A DNA stretch of 40,540 nt from an uncultured Lachnospiraceae bacterium (GTDB lineage: Bacteria; Bacillota; Clostridia; Lachnospirales; Lachnospiraceae): contig CAJUOO010000027.1 of the NCBI GenBank assembly GCA_910588535.1, positions 1 through 40,540 on the forward strand, in the 5' to 3' direction. Under the pieces are notes generated by a model. That model ran no database searches and was not told the DNA's origin. It was given only the letters and a program-made list of their open reading frames with translations. Positions 7,425-16,195 of the stretch are shown piece by piece. The translations under genes and the position numbers were made by a program. Position 1 is the first letter of the stretch, and each line of letters starts with the position of its first letter.

Positions 7425-10400
7425 TTATGGAATCCATATTCCTTCTTCATTGACATAATATCCATCTGGTGTTATTTCAGCTGTAGCCATTATGCCATTT
7501 TCCTTTAGATAATACCAAATATTCTTTTCTTGATCATAAAGCCAGCCTGTCTTCATCATTCCATTTGATTGCAGGTAAAACCATCCCTGATAATTGTCAT
7601 CATAGAGCCAGCCAACTTTCATACTTCCACTGTTATCAAGATAAAACCAGCTCTCATAAGCTGGATCATAGATCCAGTTGATCGCCATAGCCCCACTATC
7701 TTTTAGATAATACCAACTATTATAACTATCATCAAAAATCCAGCCGATCTGCATATATCCTTTTTCATTAAACGAATACCATTCTCCCTGAATCTTATAC
7801 CATCCATTCTGTGCATAAGCATTCTCCTCATCGAGCATAAACCACCAACCATTTTCATCCTTTTGCCATGTACCTTTTGTATCTTCCTCTTCTACTGTGG
7901 AATCCTTCTCCACTGTTATCTGATCCAATTCTTCAGACTCATCTTCGTCATCTGAATCATCATAATCATCCGATGTATCTGGCTTACTTGGTCTATTTGG
8001 CTTATCTGGCTCTTCTGGCTTGTCAGGTTCTTCTGGTGTGTCTGGCCCTTCTGGTGTATCTGGCTCCTCCGGTATGTCTGGCTTTTCTGGAATATCTGGT
8101 TCCTTAAATTCATCATTATAGCTAACTTTTTCCCATTGAAGCACAGTTAGATTTAATTTCCCTGCTCCCACATATGGCATTACTATTGTTGCCAGATTTT
8201 CTGCATTATATAAATTGTAGTTCTTGTATGGCAGACTTCCGATAAAGGCTTCTGCGTCTGTTATAAGCACTCTTGTGTCCTCAGTTGAATTACATTTTGG
8301 CTCAAGTGCAGTTAATTTGCCATCCATATAATAGACACTGTTAATAGCATTAATATACCCTGATGGACTGGCACCATTTCCAGAATTTAAAGCATTGACA
8401 ATGCCACTAATATAACAGTTCTCTAATAATACCTGTGCTCCACAGGTAGAAGAAGCACCGTTGCTCACAATCTTCTTCGCTATGTCAGGATTTGTAATTT
8501 CCTTTTTAACATCTAACAATTCCTGCGCATCCATTATAGTATTATATACATGTGCATTTCCATAACGCAGTCTTGGCATTCTATCCATAGAATTTTTATA
8601 ATAATTATTTGCCAATGTTACATGAATACCTGCCGCATTCACTGCCTCATCTGACTGCCCTAATAAATGTGTCTTTTTCTGTCCATATGCATACATATAT
8701 ATCTGATCCGCAGACATTCCCTCATCTAGCATATGTTGATAAGTAGGATAATTTTGAGGATCTGCAGCAAGCTGATCCATCATAGCATCAAAGAAGATAT
8801 TGTCCTCACTGCCGGGCAGGAACTCACACCAAGATATCGTGATATTATCTTCAGGTGCTGGATTTTTTACATCTATCACACCATCATATGATTTATAGAA
8901 GGTACAATGATCGATCCATATTCCATTGCTGCCCTGATCAATTGTCACATAATCCCAGTCATTTCTGTCATAATCTCCGCCAGTTGCCTCGTCCCACTCC
9001 CATAGCTCATCAAATTTAATATTTCTGATAATAATATTCCCCACGTTCTTCATCGTGATATTGGTATGTTTGATCGAAGAAGCGTTGGATGAAAATATAG
9101 TTAAATTATAGATATCTGTCAAGGTTAATATGGAAACCCCTGATTCTATCAATGTTGGATGTGTCAATGCCTGTGCAGAATATGGCTTTATTACACTGCT
9201 ATAATTCGCATAATTTTTCACCTCATTGCTTCCGAGATTAATATCCGCCACAATTTCAATCACAGACTTTTTCCCGGTGTTCTTTACTTCTGACAGAGCA
9301 TCTAAAAACTCCTCTGCTGTAGAAACCTTGTAATAATTGCTGTTCTCCTCCTTTAAAAGCCCGCCTCCGCTCACCTTATAGCTTGCAGCATAGCCTTCCA
9401 TATCATATTGTTTTAATCCAGCATCATCTCCATCTGTCCATAAATAAGTATCTGTCACCACACCATTCACTACATACATTGGCTCTCTATCTGTCTGTAT
9501 ATTGCCAACATAGTAATTGCTTGATAACCCTTCTATTTCTAAATTCGGAGACCAACCTAAGTAGGAATCTGATATCATCTCAGATGCCTTCTGAGGAGAG
9601 ATTTGTCTTCTGTCTGTGCTGATGGCAAAGCCCGGTCCATAAGTTCCATATTCAAAAAATCTAGCATTTTCTGGTTGATTTCCGCTCATCCCGCCATATG
9701 GTGCATTTTTATTTATCACTTGACCCATATAGCAATTAATCCAAGTAATATAAGCATCTGGTCCCCACGGCCTTGCCAGCAAATAGCCTGTACCGTTGCA
9801 ACCCTCTTCACCCAAAATCACACACTGATCAAAGATAAGCCCATAATCTGCATCTTTTGCTGTTTTTGGCGCGCAGACATAACCTGATTTCTTTGTGCTC
9901 TCATACACAAATACAATTTCACAATCATTAAAATATGCTCTCGCATCATCACCTGAATAAATAAAATCTATAAGCCCTTCCACACGACACTTATAAAAAT
10001 ACTGATGACCCCTGTGCATATAAAGTGTGTCTTGAACACCTGTGAATTTTACATTGACAAAGCTCGATCCCTCTGCATCACATCGAAGTGCATCTGCTGA
10101 CTTATTTGACTTTCCATCTGGCGTGGAATAGACATAATCATTTTTAAAGGAGATATTTTCAGCGGAAAAGCCTATTGCTCCACTCTGAATATAAATGGCG
10201 CATCTCTTGCTCATGTCCCCGCCTGCTTCATAATCCTCGCCAAGCACTCCCGGATAACAGTGTATCTTCGTCATCTCTCTGTCTTCTCCAACAAGAGAAA
10301 TATATGGCGTATTCACCTCCAAGCGCTCCTCATAATCTCCTGCCAACACGAGAATGACTTTCTTCTCTGTATTTCCTGCCGGCACGGAGTTCACCGCCGC

Positions 10401-13400
10401 CTGCACTGTTTTATAGGTTGGGATCCCGTTGTTCAAATCACCATCCGTACCACTATAAGATGCATCAACCATATAATCATAATTTGTCAAATATACATAG
10501 TTATATGTTTTTCTGGTAATTGCACCTGTCTCATCAGCAAACAAAAGTACCACATCATTTCTGCCTTCCTCCACAGTCAATTCAAAGTGAAAAGAACCAC
10601 CTGCCTCGACAGTTTTTTCTGTCTGTGTTTCACCATTTACATAAGCACTCATCTTTCCAGCTTTTGACACTGTGCCTTCAAGCAAGATTTTATCAGCAAA
10701 TACTGTATCATAAGATTTTTTAGTTATTGTTATCTCTGCTGCCTCATCCTCATATACATAGTCTCCTGTATTACCTTCTGTTGCAACTGCCCATACTATT
10801 TCAGAAAAAGGACTTTCATTATTTGTCGCTTCTGATACCGCCTTCACTTTATAATAATATGGCATTTTTTGGACTACATCTGTATCTATATAAGAATGTT
10901 CTGTCACCTTTGCTATCTGTCGTATCTGCTCTTCTCCCTCATCATAAGAATACCGATATACAAGAAAATACTCTGCGTCTTTGTTTTCCTGCCAATGTAG
11001 CGTTATATCAGACGCATTTCCAACTATATCTACAACCGGTTTGGTCAAAGCTCCCATTACATAAATACCATCTGCCATAACTACAGGAGTATTTCTTGTA
11101 CCACCCAACTGTTTTTTCCCTAACTGTCCACATACTCGGAATACATATGTGCCTCCTTCCCCCTCTGGCAGGATATACCGATAGGAAAAGTCCGTTACAT
11201 GATCTGTGAGCTCAATCCAATCTCCATTATCCTTTGATATCTCAACCACAAATGTGCCATCCTTCTCTGGCACAGTACCAGTCCATGTGATATCAATATA
11301 CTCTCTTGAGTCTGCTGCCTTTGCGGTCACACTATCCACCCTTGGCATGCTTCCCTCAGGATAATAACAGGAATTTTGATGATAAAGGATATCTCCACTC
11401 TCATTTGTATAGATCATATTGGTAATTGTTACTTCTGCATCTGATACAACAAGTCCATAATAGAATCCGCTATCTGTGTCCGCAAGTGTAGATAGCGAAA
11501 CAGCAGCACTTTCTCCTGTCTCAATTATCGTGTAAGTGATTGTTGGTTTTCCATTTTCCAAAGACACCTCTATATGCATTGGAGCCCCAAGTGGAATAGT
11601 ATTATTAATCCCTCCTGCTCCTGCATAATCTCCCTTTTCTTCTTCTGCCTTTGAATAAATTGCACGTGCATTTGTCCCTTTTCTTATTCCTAATGTGTAG
11701 GCAAATCGATTTGTAAATAATCCAATAAATGCCCCATCTCCATTATCACTGCCAGCTGTATGAATTACTAAGTCAAATTCCAATCTATTCTTATCTGTGG
11801 TCATTGGAAATACATAATATCCCAGATTTTGTATTTTACTGTATGCTCCTGAAAAAGCGCCTCCTGTCTGCGTAATCTCCAATTTCTGACCTACAGGTTG
11901 TACTACAATACTATCCTTCTTGCTTGCTCTCGGCCTTTGATCGGTGTCAACTGCCGTGTTTGCATCTGAGTCATCTTCCGGTATAAATGGCATCACCGGC
12001 TGCTCCACAAATTCTACTTCTTTTGCTGGATAGACAACACTGATAGACTTAATATACGCTCCCCCTGTTGACTTAATTTCTATATAGCCTTCCTCTCCTT
12101 CATAGGAAACTGTAGTTGTCGCAGAATCTGTATCTGCGGCAGTCCCATGAATGGTATAAAATGCATATTTTGCTTCATATGCCTCCACAGATATCGTACA
12201 ATTTCCTGTTACTGGAACCTTAATAATAGTATTTGTATTAAACTGCGCACTATTTGGCACAGCTCCATTAGGAGATAATTTTCCCAGTGTAGCGTCTATA
12301 ACAAGCCCTTGATAAAAGTCCTCCACACCTTCGATCTTCTTATTGTAATACTCCCCATTTCCCGCTGCAAAGGACCATGATGTAATAGGTGTAAACGTCA
12401 ATACATGATTTACTGCTCCACCATCTACAATCAAGGATTTGCCTGTGCTCATTTGATATGCCAGCTTTTCAATTTCACCGCCCAAAGAAAGCGTATAGGT
12501 ACCATCTCTTAATCTAATATCAGAAGAGTTGGCAAAACTATACTCTGAGCCGTCTGCGTGAACAAATGTATATAACACATTTATAGTCGATAGATCTGGT
12601 GTTGCTCCAAAGCTCAATGTCACTGGATATTTATCCTTTAGGACAACCGAAAGATCTAAGCTACTGTCTGTCTCATAATGTAAGCCTGTCAATTCTCCAG
12701 AAAGCTTGTAATCAACAACCCCTTTTAGGCTGACAGAATACAACATCCCACTTTCCAGCTCCACTGTATAAGTCATTTGCTGTAAATCAACCGCTACCTT
12801 TGGCACAAAATCTGATTCCCCTTCTGCTGTAAAAACAAGTTCCAGATCACTGACATCATACCCAGAATCAAAGCCTTGTATTTTTCCAGATAAGGTAACT
12901 GTGCTTACCTTCGAGAGAACTAGATTATTTACAACGCTGCTACTGCTGCTATTTAATGTAAATTGTGTTGTTCCACTGCTAATTAGAAAATCCTTATCAC
13001 TGACCGAAAGAACATAAGAAGCATCTTTGCTTTCAACAAAAACTGGTATTGTATAAGAACCACTTATAATATCAGCCGCATGTTGAACATTGGTCACAGT
13101 ATTGCATACTATCACCTGTGTACCCTGCAACAATGCCTCATTTGATGTCACTGTTCCGCTTATCGTAACAGTGGATAATGTTTCACAGGTTATAGTTATA
13201 CTCCTAACATACATTTGCTGTAGGGCAGTTAAAAGTATTTCTCCTTCTGTCCCATCAGTATAACATTCAATTGTTACAAGCTTATAGTTGCTATCCGTTG
13301 CATCTGTCTCAATCTTTGTACACTGTGCTTCGGCTAAAAGATTATCATCTATTCCCGATATGCTGAATGTCTCAGATAAAACAGTTTCTTCTGTTCCCAC

Positions 13401-13898
13401 TGGTTGCTTATGTAATAAAACAGATAAAGAAATTTTATTTCCTTTCACAGGAATATATACTTTTGTACCTGCATTGACCTGTATTCTTTCGCTCGTTAAA
13501 TTCGGAGCAAATTTACCACTATTTGCATCTACATACAAAATATCACCATTGTTATTTTCAAAGGTACCCTCTTTTTTCTCCAATGTACTCTGCGTTGTGC
13601 CAAATCCGTCACATAGCTTCTCATTAAATCCCCACGTTGCCTGATCTCCTGTCAACACTGTCCCACTTTTTGCCAAGACAGAAGATAAAGAAGATTGATA
13701 CCCACTCACTGCTCCACTTTTTTGCGCCATTGCATCTGTGTTCCAGATCTCCTCTTCTGCTCTTACTATCCCTCCCCAGACATCATCAGCCTGAAATGGC
13801 ACGCCAGAAACCATCATCGCAAATGTCAATGCGACTGCCAAGATTCGTTTCCAATTAGGCTTTTGCCACCAATACTTTTTTCCTTCCAAACTAGCCAT
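7425..13898 (-). CDS. Secreted multidomain pectinase: pectin methylesterase (CE8) plus pectate lyase (PL1)
   Basis: The 2157-residue protein has an N-terminal signal peptide (hydrophobic ILAVALTFAMMVSGV). Two related beta modules follow (about 85-235 and 508-622) with small beta repeats between, then a lectin-like domain (about 650-840) and two fibronectin-III-like domains (about 853-926 and 950-1033). The pectin methylesterase occupies about 1140-1460, with Q1289-D1290 (GVQDTLY), D1311 (IDFIY) and R1376 (ARPWG). The PL1 pectate lyase occupies about 1520-1910, with WIDH near 1663, LLGQSD, and catalytic-type R1773 in RMPRLR. A Pro/Glu/Asp linker of six-residue repeats (about 1933-1969) leads to choline-binding-like Trp/Tyr cell wall repeats (about 2003-2157). 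It should remove methyl groups from homogalacturonan and then cleave it at the cell surface. GGGAGG precedes ATG by nine bases. The gene looks more AT-rich than its neighbours, which may indicate transfer. Confidence 0.93.
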   Translation of the reverse strand: MASLEGKKYWWQKPNWKRILAVALTFAMMVSGVPFQADDVWGGIVRAEEEIWNTDAMAQKSGAVSGYQSSLSSVLAKSGTVLTGDQATWGFNEKLCDGFGTTQSTLEKKEGTFENNNGDILYVDANSGKFAPNLTSERIQVNAGTKVYIPVKGNKISLSVLLHKQPVGTEETVLSETFSISGIDDNLLAEAQCTKIETDATDSNYKLVTIECYTDGTEGEILLTALQQMYVRSITITCETLSTVTISGTVTSNEALLQGTQVIVCNTVTNVQHAADIISGSYTIPVFVESKDASYVLSVSDKDFLISSGTTQFTLNSSSSSVVNNLVLSKVSTVTLSGKIQGFDSGYDVSDLELVFTAEGESDFVPKVAVDLQQMTYTVELESGMLYSVSLKGVVDYKLSGELTGLHYETDSSLDLSVVLKDKYPVTLSFGATPDLSTINVLYTFVHADGSEYSFANSSDIRLRDGTYTLSLGGEIEKLAYQMSTGKSLIVDGGAVNHVLTFTPITSWSFAAGNGEYYNKKIEGVEDFYQGLVIDATLGKLSPNGAVPNSAQFNTNTIIKVPVTGNCTISVEAYEAKYAFYTIHGTAADTDSATTTVSYEGEEGYIEIKSTGGAYIKSISVVYPAKEVEFVEQPVMPFIPEDDSDANTAVDTDQRPRASKKDSIVVQPVGQKLEITQTGGAFSGAYSKIQNLGYYVFPMTTDKNRLEFDLVIHTAGSDNGDGAFIGLFTNRFAYTLGIRKGTNARAIYSKAEEEKGDYAGAGGINNTIPLGAPMHIEVSLENGKPTITYTIIETGESAAVSLSTLADTDSGFYYGLVVSDAEVTITNMIYTNESGDILYHQNSCYYPEGSMPRVDSVTAKAADSREYIDITWTGTVPEKDGTFVVEISKDNGDWIELTDHVTDFSYRYILPEGEGGTYVFRVCGQLGKKQLGGTRNTPVVMADGIYVMGALTKPVVDIVGNASDITLHWQENKDAEYFLVYRYSYDEGEEQIRQIAKVTEHSYIDTDVVQKMPYYYKVKAVSEATNNESPFSEIVWAVATEGNTGDYVYEDEAAEITITKKSYDTVFADKILLEGTVSKAGKMSAYVNGETQTEKTVEAGGSFHFELTVEEGRNDVVLLFADETGAITRKTYNYVYLTNYDYMVDASYSGTDGDLNNGIPTYKTVQAAVNSVPAGNTEKKVILVLAGDYEERLEVNTPYISLVGEDREMTKIHCYPGVLGEDYEAGGDMSKRCAIYIQSGAIGFSAENISFKNDYVYSTPDGKSNKSADALRCDAEGSSFVNVKFTGVQDTLYMHRGHQYFYKCRVEGLIDFIYSGDDARAYFNDCEIVFVYESTKKSGYVCAPKTAKDADYGLIFDQCVILGEEGCNGTGYLLARPWGPDAYITWINCYMGQVINKNAPYGGMSGNQPENARFFEYGTYGPGFAISTDRRQISPQKASEMISDSYLGWSPNLEIEGLSSNYYVGNIQTDREPMYVVNGVVTDTYLWTDGDDAGLKQYDMEGYAASYKVSGGGLLKEENSNYYKVSTAEEFLDALSEVKNTGKKSVIEIVADINLGSNEVKNYANYSSVIKPYSAQALTHPTLIESGVSILTLTDIYNLTIFSSNASSIKHTNITMKNVGNIIIRNIKFDELWEWDEATGGDYDRNDWDYVTIDQGSNGIWIDHCTFYKSYDGVIDVKNPAPEDNITISWCEFLPGSEDNIFFDAMMDQLAADPQNYPTYQHMLDEGMSADQIYMYAYGQKKTHLLGQSDEAVNAAGIHVTLANNYYKNSMDRMPRLRYGNAHVYNTIMDAQELLDVKKEITNPDIAKKIVSNGASSTCGAQVLLENCYISGIVNALNSGNGASPSGYINAINSVYYMDGKLTALEPKCNSTEDTRVLITDAEAFIGSLPYKNYNLYNAENLATIVMPYVGAGKLNLTVLQWEKVSYNDEFKEPDIPEKPDIPEEPDTPEGPDTPEEPDKPEEPDKPNRPSKPDTSDDYDDSDDEDESEELDQITVEKDSTVEEEDTKGTWQKDENGWWFMLDEENAYAQNGWYKIQGEWYSFNEKGYMQIGWIFDDSYNSWYYLKDSGAMAINWIYDPAYESWFYLDNSGSMKVGWLYDDNYQGWFYLQSNGMMKTGWLYDQEKNIWYYLKENGIMATAEITPDGYYVNEEGIWIP
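7430..7835 (-). repeat. Tandem cell-wall-binding repeats in the pectinase C-terminus
   Basis: The encoded segment repeats a unit of about 22-24 residues of the form GW-(I/L)-(Y/F)-D-x5-W-(Y/F)-Y-L-x3-G-x-M five times. This is the choline-binding / cell-wall-binding repeat pattern, used to hold secreted proteins on the Gram-positive surface without a sortase motif. Confidence 0.8.
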
Positions 13899-13959
13899 AC
13901 TACACTTCCTCCCATTAAGAAATAAAATATAAACAAAATATTACAAAAATATTATCTAT

Positions 13960-13988
13960 ATTCTAATATTTTGATATTAAAAAATCAA
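13960..13988 (-). promoter_or_regulatory. Sigma-A promoter of the pectinase gene
   Basis: On the minus strand TTGATT and TAGAAT are spaced by exactly 17 bases, about 60 bases upstream of the pectinase start codon, in a very AT-rich region. A palindrome fills most of the spacer (see next entry), so the promoter is probably regulated. Confidence 0.55.
13964..13979. promoter_or_regulatory. Possible operator palindrome in the pectinase promoter
   Basis: TAATAT-TTTG-ATATTA is a perfect inverted repeat with six-base arms, located between the -35 and -10 boxes. A repressor bound here would block RNA polymerase. AT-richness makes chance palindromes likely, so this is tentative. Confidence 0.35.
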
Positions 13989-14126
13989 TATTTATAAATT
14001 TTTTTATGTAAATTGCATAAATTTTATCTCTATTTTTTGGTAATTTTTTTATTGATCAGAAAGCATAATATAATTATGATATAATAAAAACCAATGAATC
14101 AAACCACAATTCTGGGAGAAAGCGCT

Positions 14127-14771
14127 ATGAACGAACGTATTATAAAAGACGCGATAGACTACATAAAACAAATTTTTCAGTATGACTACAGTGGACATGA
14201 TCCCTTCCATACTCTGAGAGTATATCACATGGCCACCACAATAGCCCAACAGGAAAAGGCAGATGTAATGATTGTCCAATTAGCCGCTTTGCTTCATGAT
14301 GTTGATGACATCAAACTATCACCCAAAACACATCTGTCCAAAGAAAATACAGTTAATTTTCTAAATAAACATCATGTCTCCGCTCAAACCATCAAGATCA
14401 TTTGTGATATTATAGAGAATGTTTCTTATTCAGGGACAGATTCTGTTATTCCTCCATCTATGGAAGGCAAATGTGTTCAGGACGCCGACAGACTGGATGC
14501 CATGGGTGCCATTGGTATAGCTAGAGCATTCGCATATGGCGGCAGCCATAATAGAGCGATCTATGATCCCAATATACCATATAAAGAAAATATGAATAAA
14601 ACAGAATATCAAAATAATACATCCACAACGATAAACCATTTTTACGAGAAACTATTTCAACTCCATCAACAAATGAACACAAAAACGGCAAAGGCAATCT
14701 CAAAAAAAAGAGAGGCGTTTATGAAAACATATATCTCAGAATTTTTAGCAGAATGGGACGGAATTAGATAA
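14127..14771 (+). CDS. HD-domain phosphohydrolase (YedJ-like)
   Basis: The 214-residue cytoplasmic protein carries the HD metal-binding pattern: H28 in PFHTLRV, H57-D58 in ALLHDVDD, and a later Asp in QDADRLDAMGAIG. This matches the YedJ-type HD hydrolases, whose natural substrate is not established. The start at 14127 is preceded by GGGAG eight bases upstream; an ATG eleven codons earlier lacks a site. It is one of the few plus-strand genes, transcribed away from the pectinase gene, and converges on the glycosylase gene with repeat C between them. Confidence 0.82.
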   Translation: MNERIIKDAIDYIKQIFQYDYSGHDPFHTLRVYHMATTIAQQEKADVMIVQLAALLHDVDDIKLSPKTHLSKENTVNFLNKHHVSAQTIKIICDIIENVSYSGTDSVIPPSMEGKCVQDADRLDAMGAIGIARAFAYGGSHNRAIYDPNIPYKENMNKTEYQNNTSTTINHFYEKLFQLHQQMNTKTAKAISKKREAFMKTYISEFLAEWDGIR

Positions 14772-14786
14772 CTTACTTTCAATAAT

Positions 14787-14906
14787 ATAGCCAGTCCGCT
14801 GTTTCCTCCGTCATCCCGCTTAGTGAAGAGCGTAGCAGATACCAAGCGCAAGCGGGGTGACGGAGGACCACAGGCAGTTCCCCGGACGGAACTTCCAGAA
14901 AATGAT
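14787..14906 (+). repeat. Palindromic repeat family, hybrid copy C
   Basis: The central hairpin has arms CCTCCGTCATCCCGCTT (14805-14821) and AAGCGGGGTGACGGAGG (14850-14866), 16 of 17 paired plus one G-T wobble. The left flank ATAGCCAGTCCGCTGTTT resembles the arm of copy B; the right flank ACCACAGGCAGTTC resembles the arm of copy A; the tail CTTCCAGAAAATGAT is shared with copies B and D. Lying between two convergent genes, it may also end transcription, although no U-run follows the stem. Confidence 0.75.
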
Positions 14907-14942
14907 ACAACAACCAAAGAAAAATTTATAAGAAACTATAAT

Positions 14943-15833
14943 TTATTGTATCTGAAAATCTCTTTCATTATTTTTGGATAAGGTTCGTATAGCCTTCCCG
15001 CGTTTATAATAAAATGCATATTGCTGATATATACCTGCATATCTGCCTGTCATCCACTTTGGCATCGTTCCATGATAATCCTCATCAATAATCTTTTGTA
15101 TCCAAGTATCCACTGGGCATGCTCCAAGCTGATGTAGCCCAAATAAGCAGATACAGCTTGCCACCTTCTTCCCCACTCCCTTAAGTCCCAACAAAAGTTG
15201 CATAGCTTTCTCCTGATCTGCTTTTTGTAGGTCTTCCAAAAAATTTGGTTTTTCTTCCAGATACTCACAGACACCATAAATATACTCTGCTCTGTAACCA
15301 AGCTTTAAATCCAAAAGATTTTCCTTTCCTCCATCATAGATATGCCTCCAACCGGGAATCACGCAACTTCTTGTATCGTATCCTATCTCAGTGTCAGAGC
15401 AATTCTCTCTGTCAGATATGCTATCCCCCTGTACTTCATAATTCTTACACAGTGCCTCTATATTCTTCTTGATCCTTGGTATATTATTGTTCTGGGAGAT
15501 AAGAAATGAAAGCATTACCTCCCACAGATCCTGTTTTAAAATTCGAATTCCTCCTGCATAAGTGGCTGCTTGCCTAAGGAAATCATCCTCTGCGTCGATA
15601 GCACGAATCAACTCTTCATAATCAGTGTCTATATCAAAATATTCTCTCCATATTTCATTAAATTCACTTTCATCACAAGAAAAGGTAAATTCCTCCTCCC
15701 TCTGCGTCACCTCCACTGTTCGGTCAGCTACAGGAATTTTGTAGGTATATTCTCCTGTTTTCATCCATCGAAAACATTGACCAGAATCCGCTATCTGATC
15801 AAGATCACAGTTTTTAATCTTTATTATGTACAT
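14943..15833 (-). CDS. 8-oxoguanine DNA glycosylase / AP lyase (OGG1-type)
   Basis: The 296-residue protein has an OGG N-terminal domain (residues about 1-110, with GQCFRW near residue 18) and a helix-hairpin-helix GPD domain. The catalytic Lys is in LKGVGKKVASCI and the catalytic Asp in CPVDTW, in the same order as in eukaryotic OGG1. It should remove 8-oxoguanine from DNA and nick the abasic site. GAGGA lies seven bases before the ATG. The start overlaps the end of a possible small upstream frame. It joins AddAB, ExoIII and the UvrD-like helicase as a DNA repair gene in this window. Confidence 0.9.
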   Translation of the reverse strand: MYIIKIKNCDLDQIADSGQCFRWMKTGEYTYKIPVADRTVEVTQREEEFTFSCDESEFNEIWREYFDIDTDYEELIRAIDAEDDFLRQAATYAGGIRILKQDLWEVMLSFLISQNNNIPRIKKNIEALCKNYEVQGDSISDRENCSDTEIGYDTRSCVIPGWRHIYDGGKENLLDLKLGYRAEYIYGVCEYLEEKPNFLEDLQKADQEKAMQLLLGLKGVGKKVASCICLFGLHQLGACPVDTWIQKIIDEDYHGTMPKWMTGRYAGIYQQYAFYYKRGKAIRTLSKNNERDFQIQ

Positions 15834-15909
15834 CTGTTAATTCCTCTTTCTCTTTCTTTTTTCGGATTTTTCTGTAAAAACGTGCCCTGTCAGCCGCCAT
15901 GTACATCAT
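15814..15909 (-). CDS. Possible small upstream frame overlapping the glycosylase start
   Basis: A 31-residue frame beginning ATGATGTAC and ending TAA inside the first codons of the glycosylase gene. An in-frame GTG at 15963 would extend it to 49 residues. The product is very basic (RKIRKKKEKE) after MAADRARFY. AGGAG lies about 11 bases upstream of the ATG. The 20-base overlap with the glycosylase start would allow translational coupling. It matches no family I know and may be fortuitous. Confidence 0.3.
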   Translation of the reverse strand: MMYMAADRARFYRKIRKKKEKEELTDVHNKD

Positions 15910-16037
15910 ACTCCATCCTTCTCCTACTTTCTCTCTTATACATCCGATATTCTCTGAGATCACTCCATATGTTTCCTTCAATTATACCTATAAAGATATA
16001 TGATATATTAACGAAAAATGTAATATACAATCAATGG

Positions 16038-16066
16038 TTGTATTTTCTATTTAGCTGTGTTATAAT
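16038..16066 (+). promoter_or_regulatory. Sigma-A promoter for a plus-strand small RNA
   Basis: TTGTAT and TATAAT are separated by exactly 17 bases. No plus-strand gene follows; instead two adjoining hairpins and a U-tract begin about 20 bases downstream. Confidence 0.6.
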
Positions 16067-16072
16067 AATTTT

Positions 16073-16195
16073 GACATAAAAATATTCATATGGCAACTAC
16101 ACTTTTTAGTGATTGCATATCATGAAACCGCAGCCAGCCTTCTTTATAGGTCATTCCAAAATTTCCCATGGCTTTGCGGTTTCATGTATTTTTAT
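16073..16195 (+). ncRNA. Candidate structured small RNA of about 123 nucleotides
   Basis: The predicted transcript starts about seven bases after the TATAAT box. Hairpin 1 (16088-16120) pairs ATATG-CAA and CACT with AGTG and TTG-CATAT around a TTTT loop. Hairpin 2 follows with no gap (16121-16186): CATGAAACCGCA pairs perfectly with TGCGGTTTCATG, and GCCA with TGGC, around a 32-base loop. TATTTTTAT follows directly, as in an intrinsic terminator. The only frame in it is an 11-codon MATTLFSDCIS. It fills most of the gap between the glycosylase and holA and ends at the holA stop codon on the other strand. I do not match it to a known RNA family. Confidence 0.5.

Noticed and set aside
7985..8105. 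Short tandem DNA repeats that might be a CRISPR or minisatellite
   Set aside because: They encode the Pro/Glu/Asp linker of the pectinase in frame; unit length of about 18 bases and lack of unique spacers exclude CRISPR.
16109..16186. Minus-strand 22-27-codon frame reading MTYKEGWLRFHDMQS
   Set aside because: It runs through the two hairpins of the small RNA candidate, lacks a ribosome binding site, and is better explained by the RNA structure, although a small peptide cannot be fully excluded.
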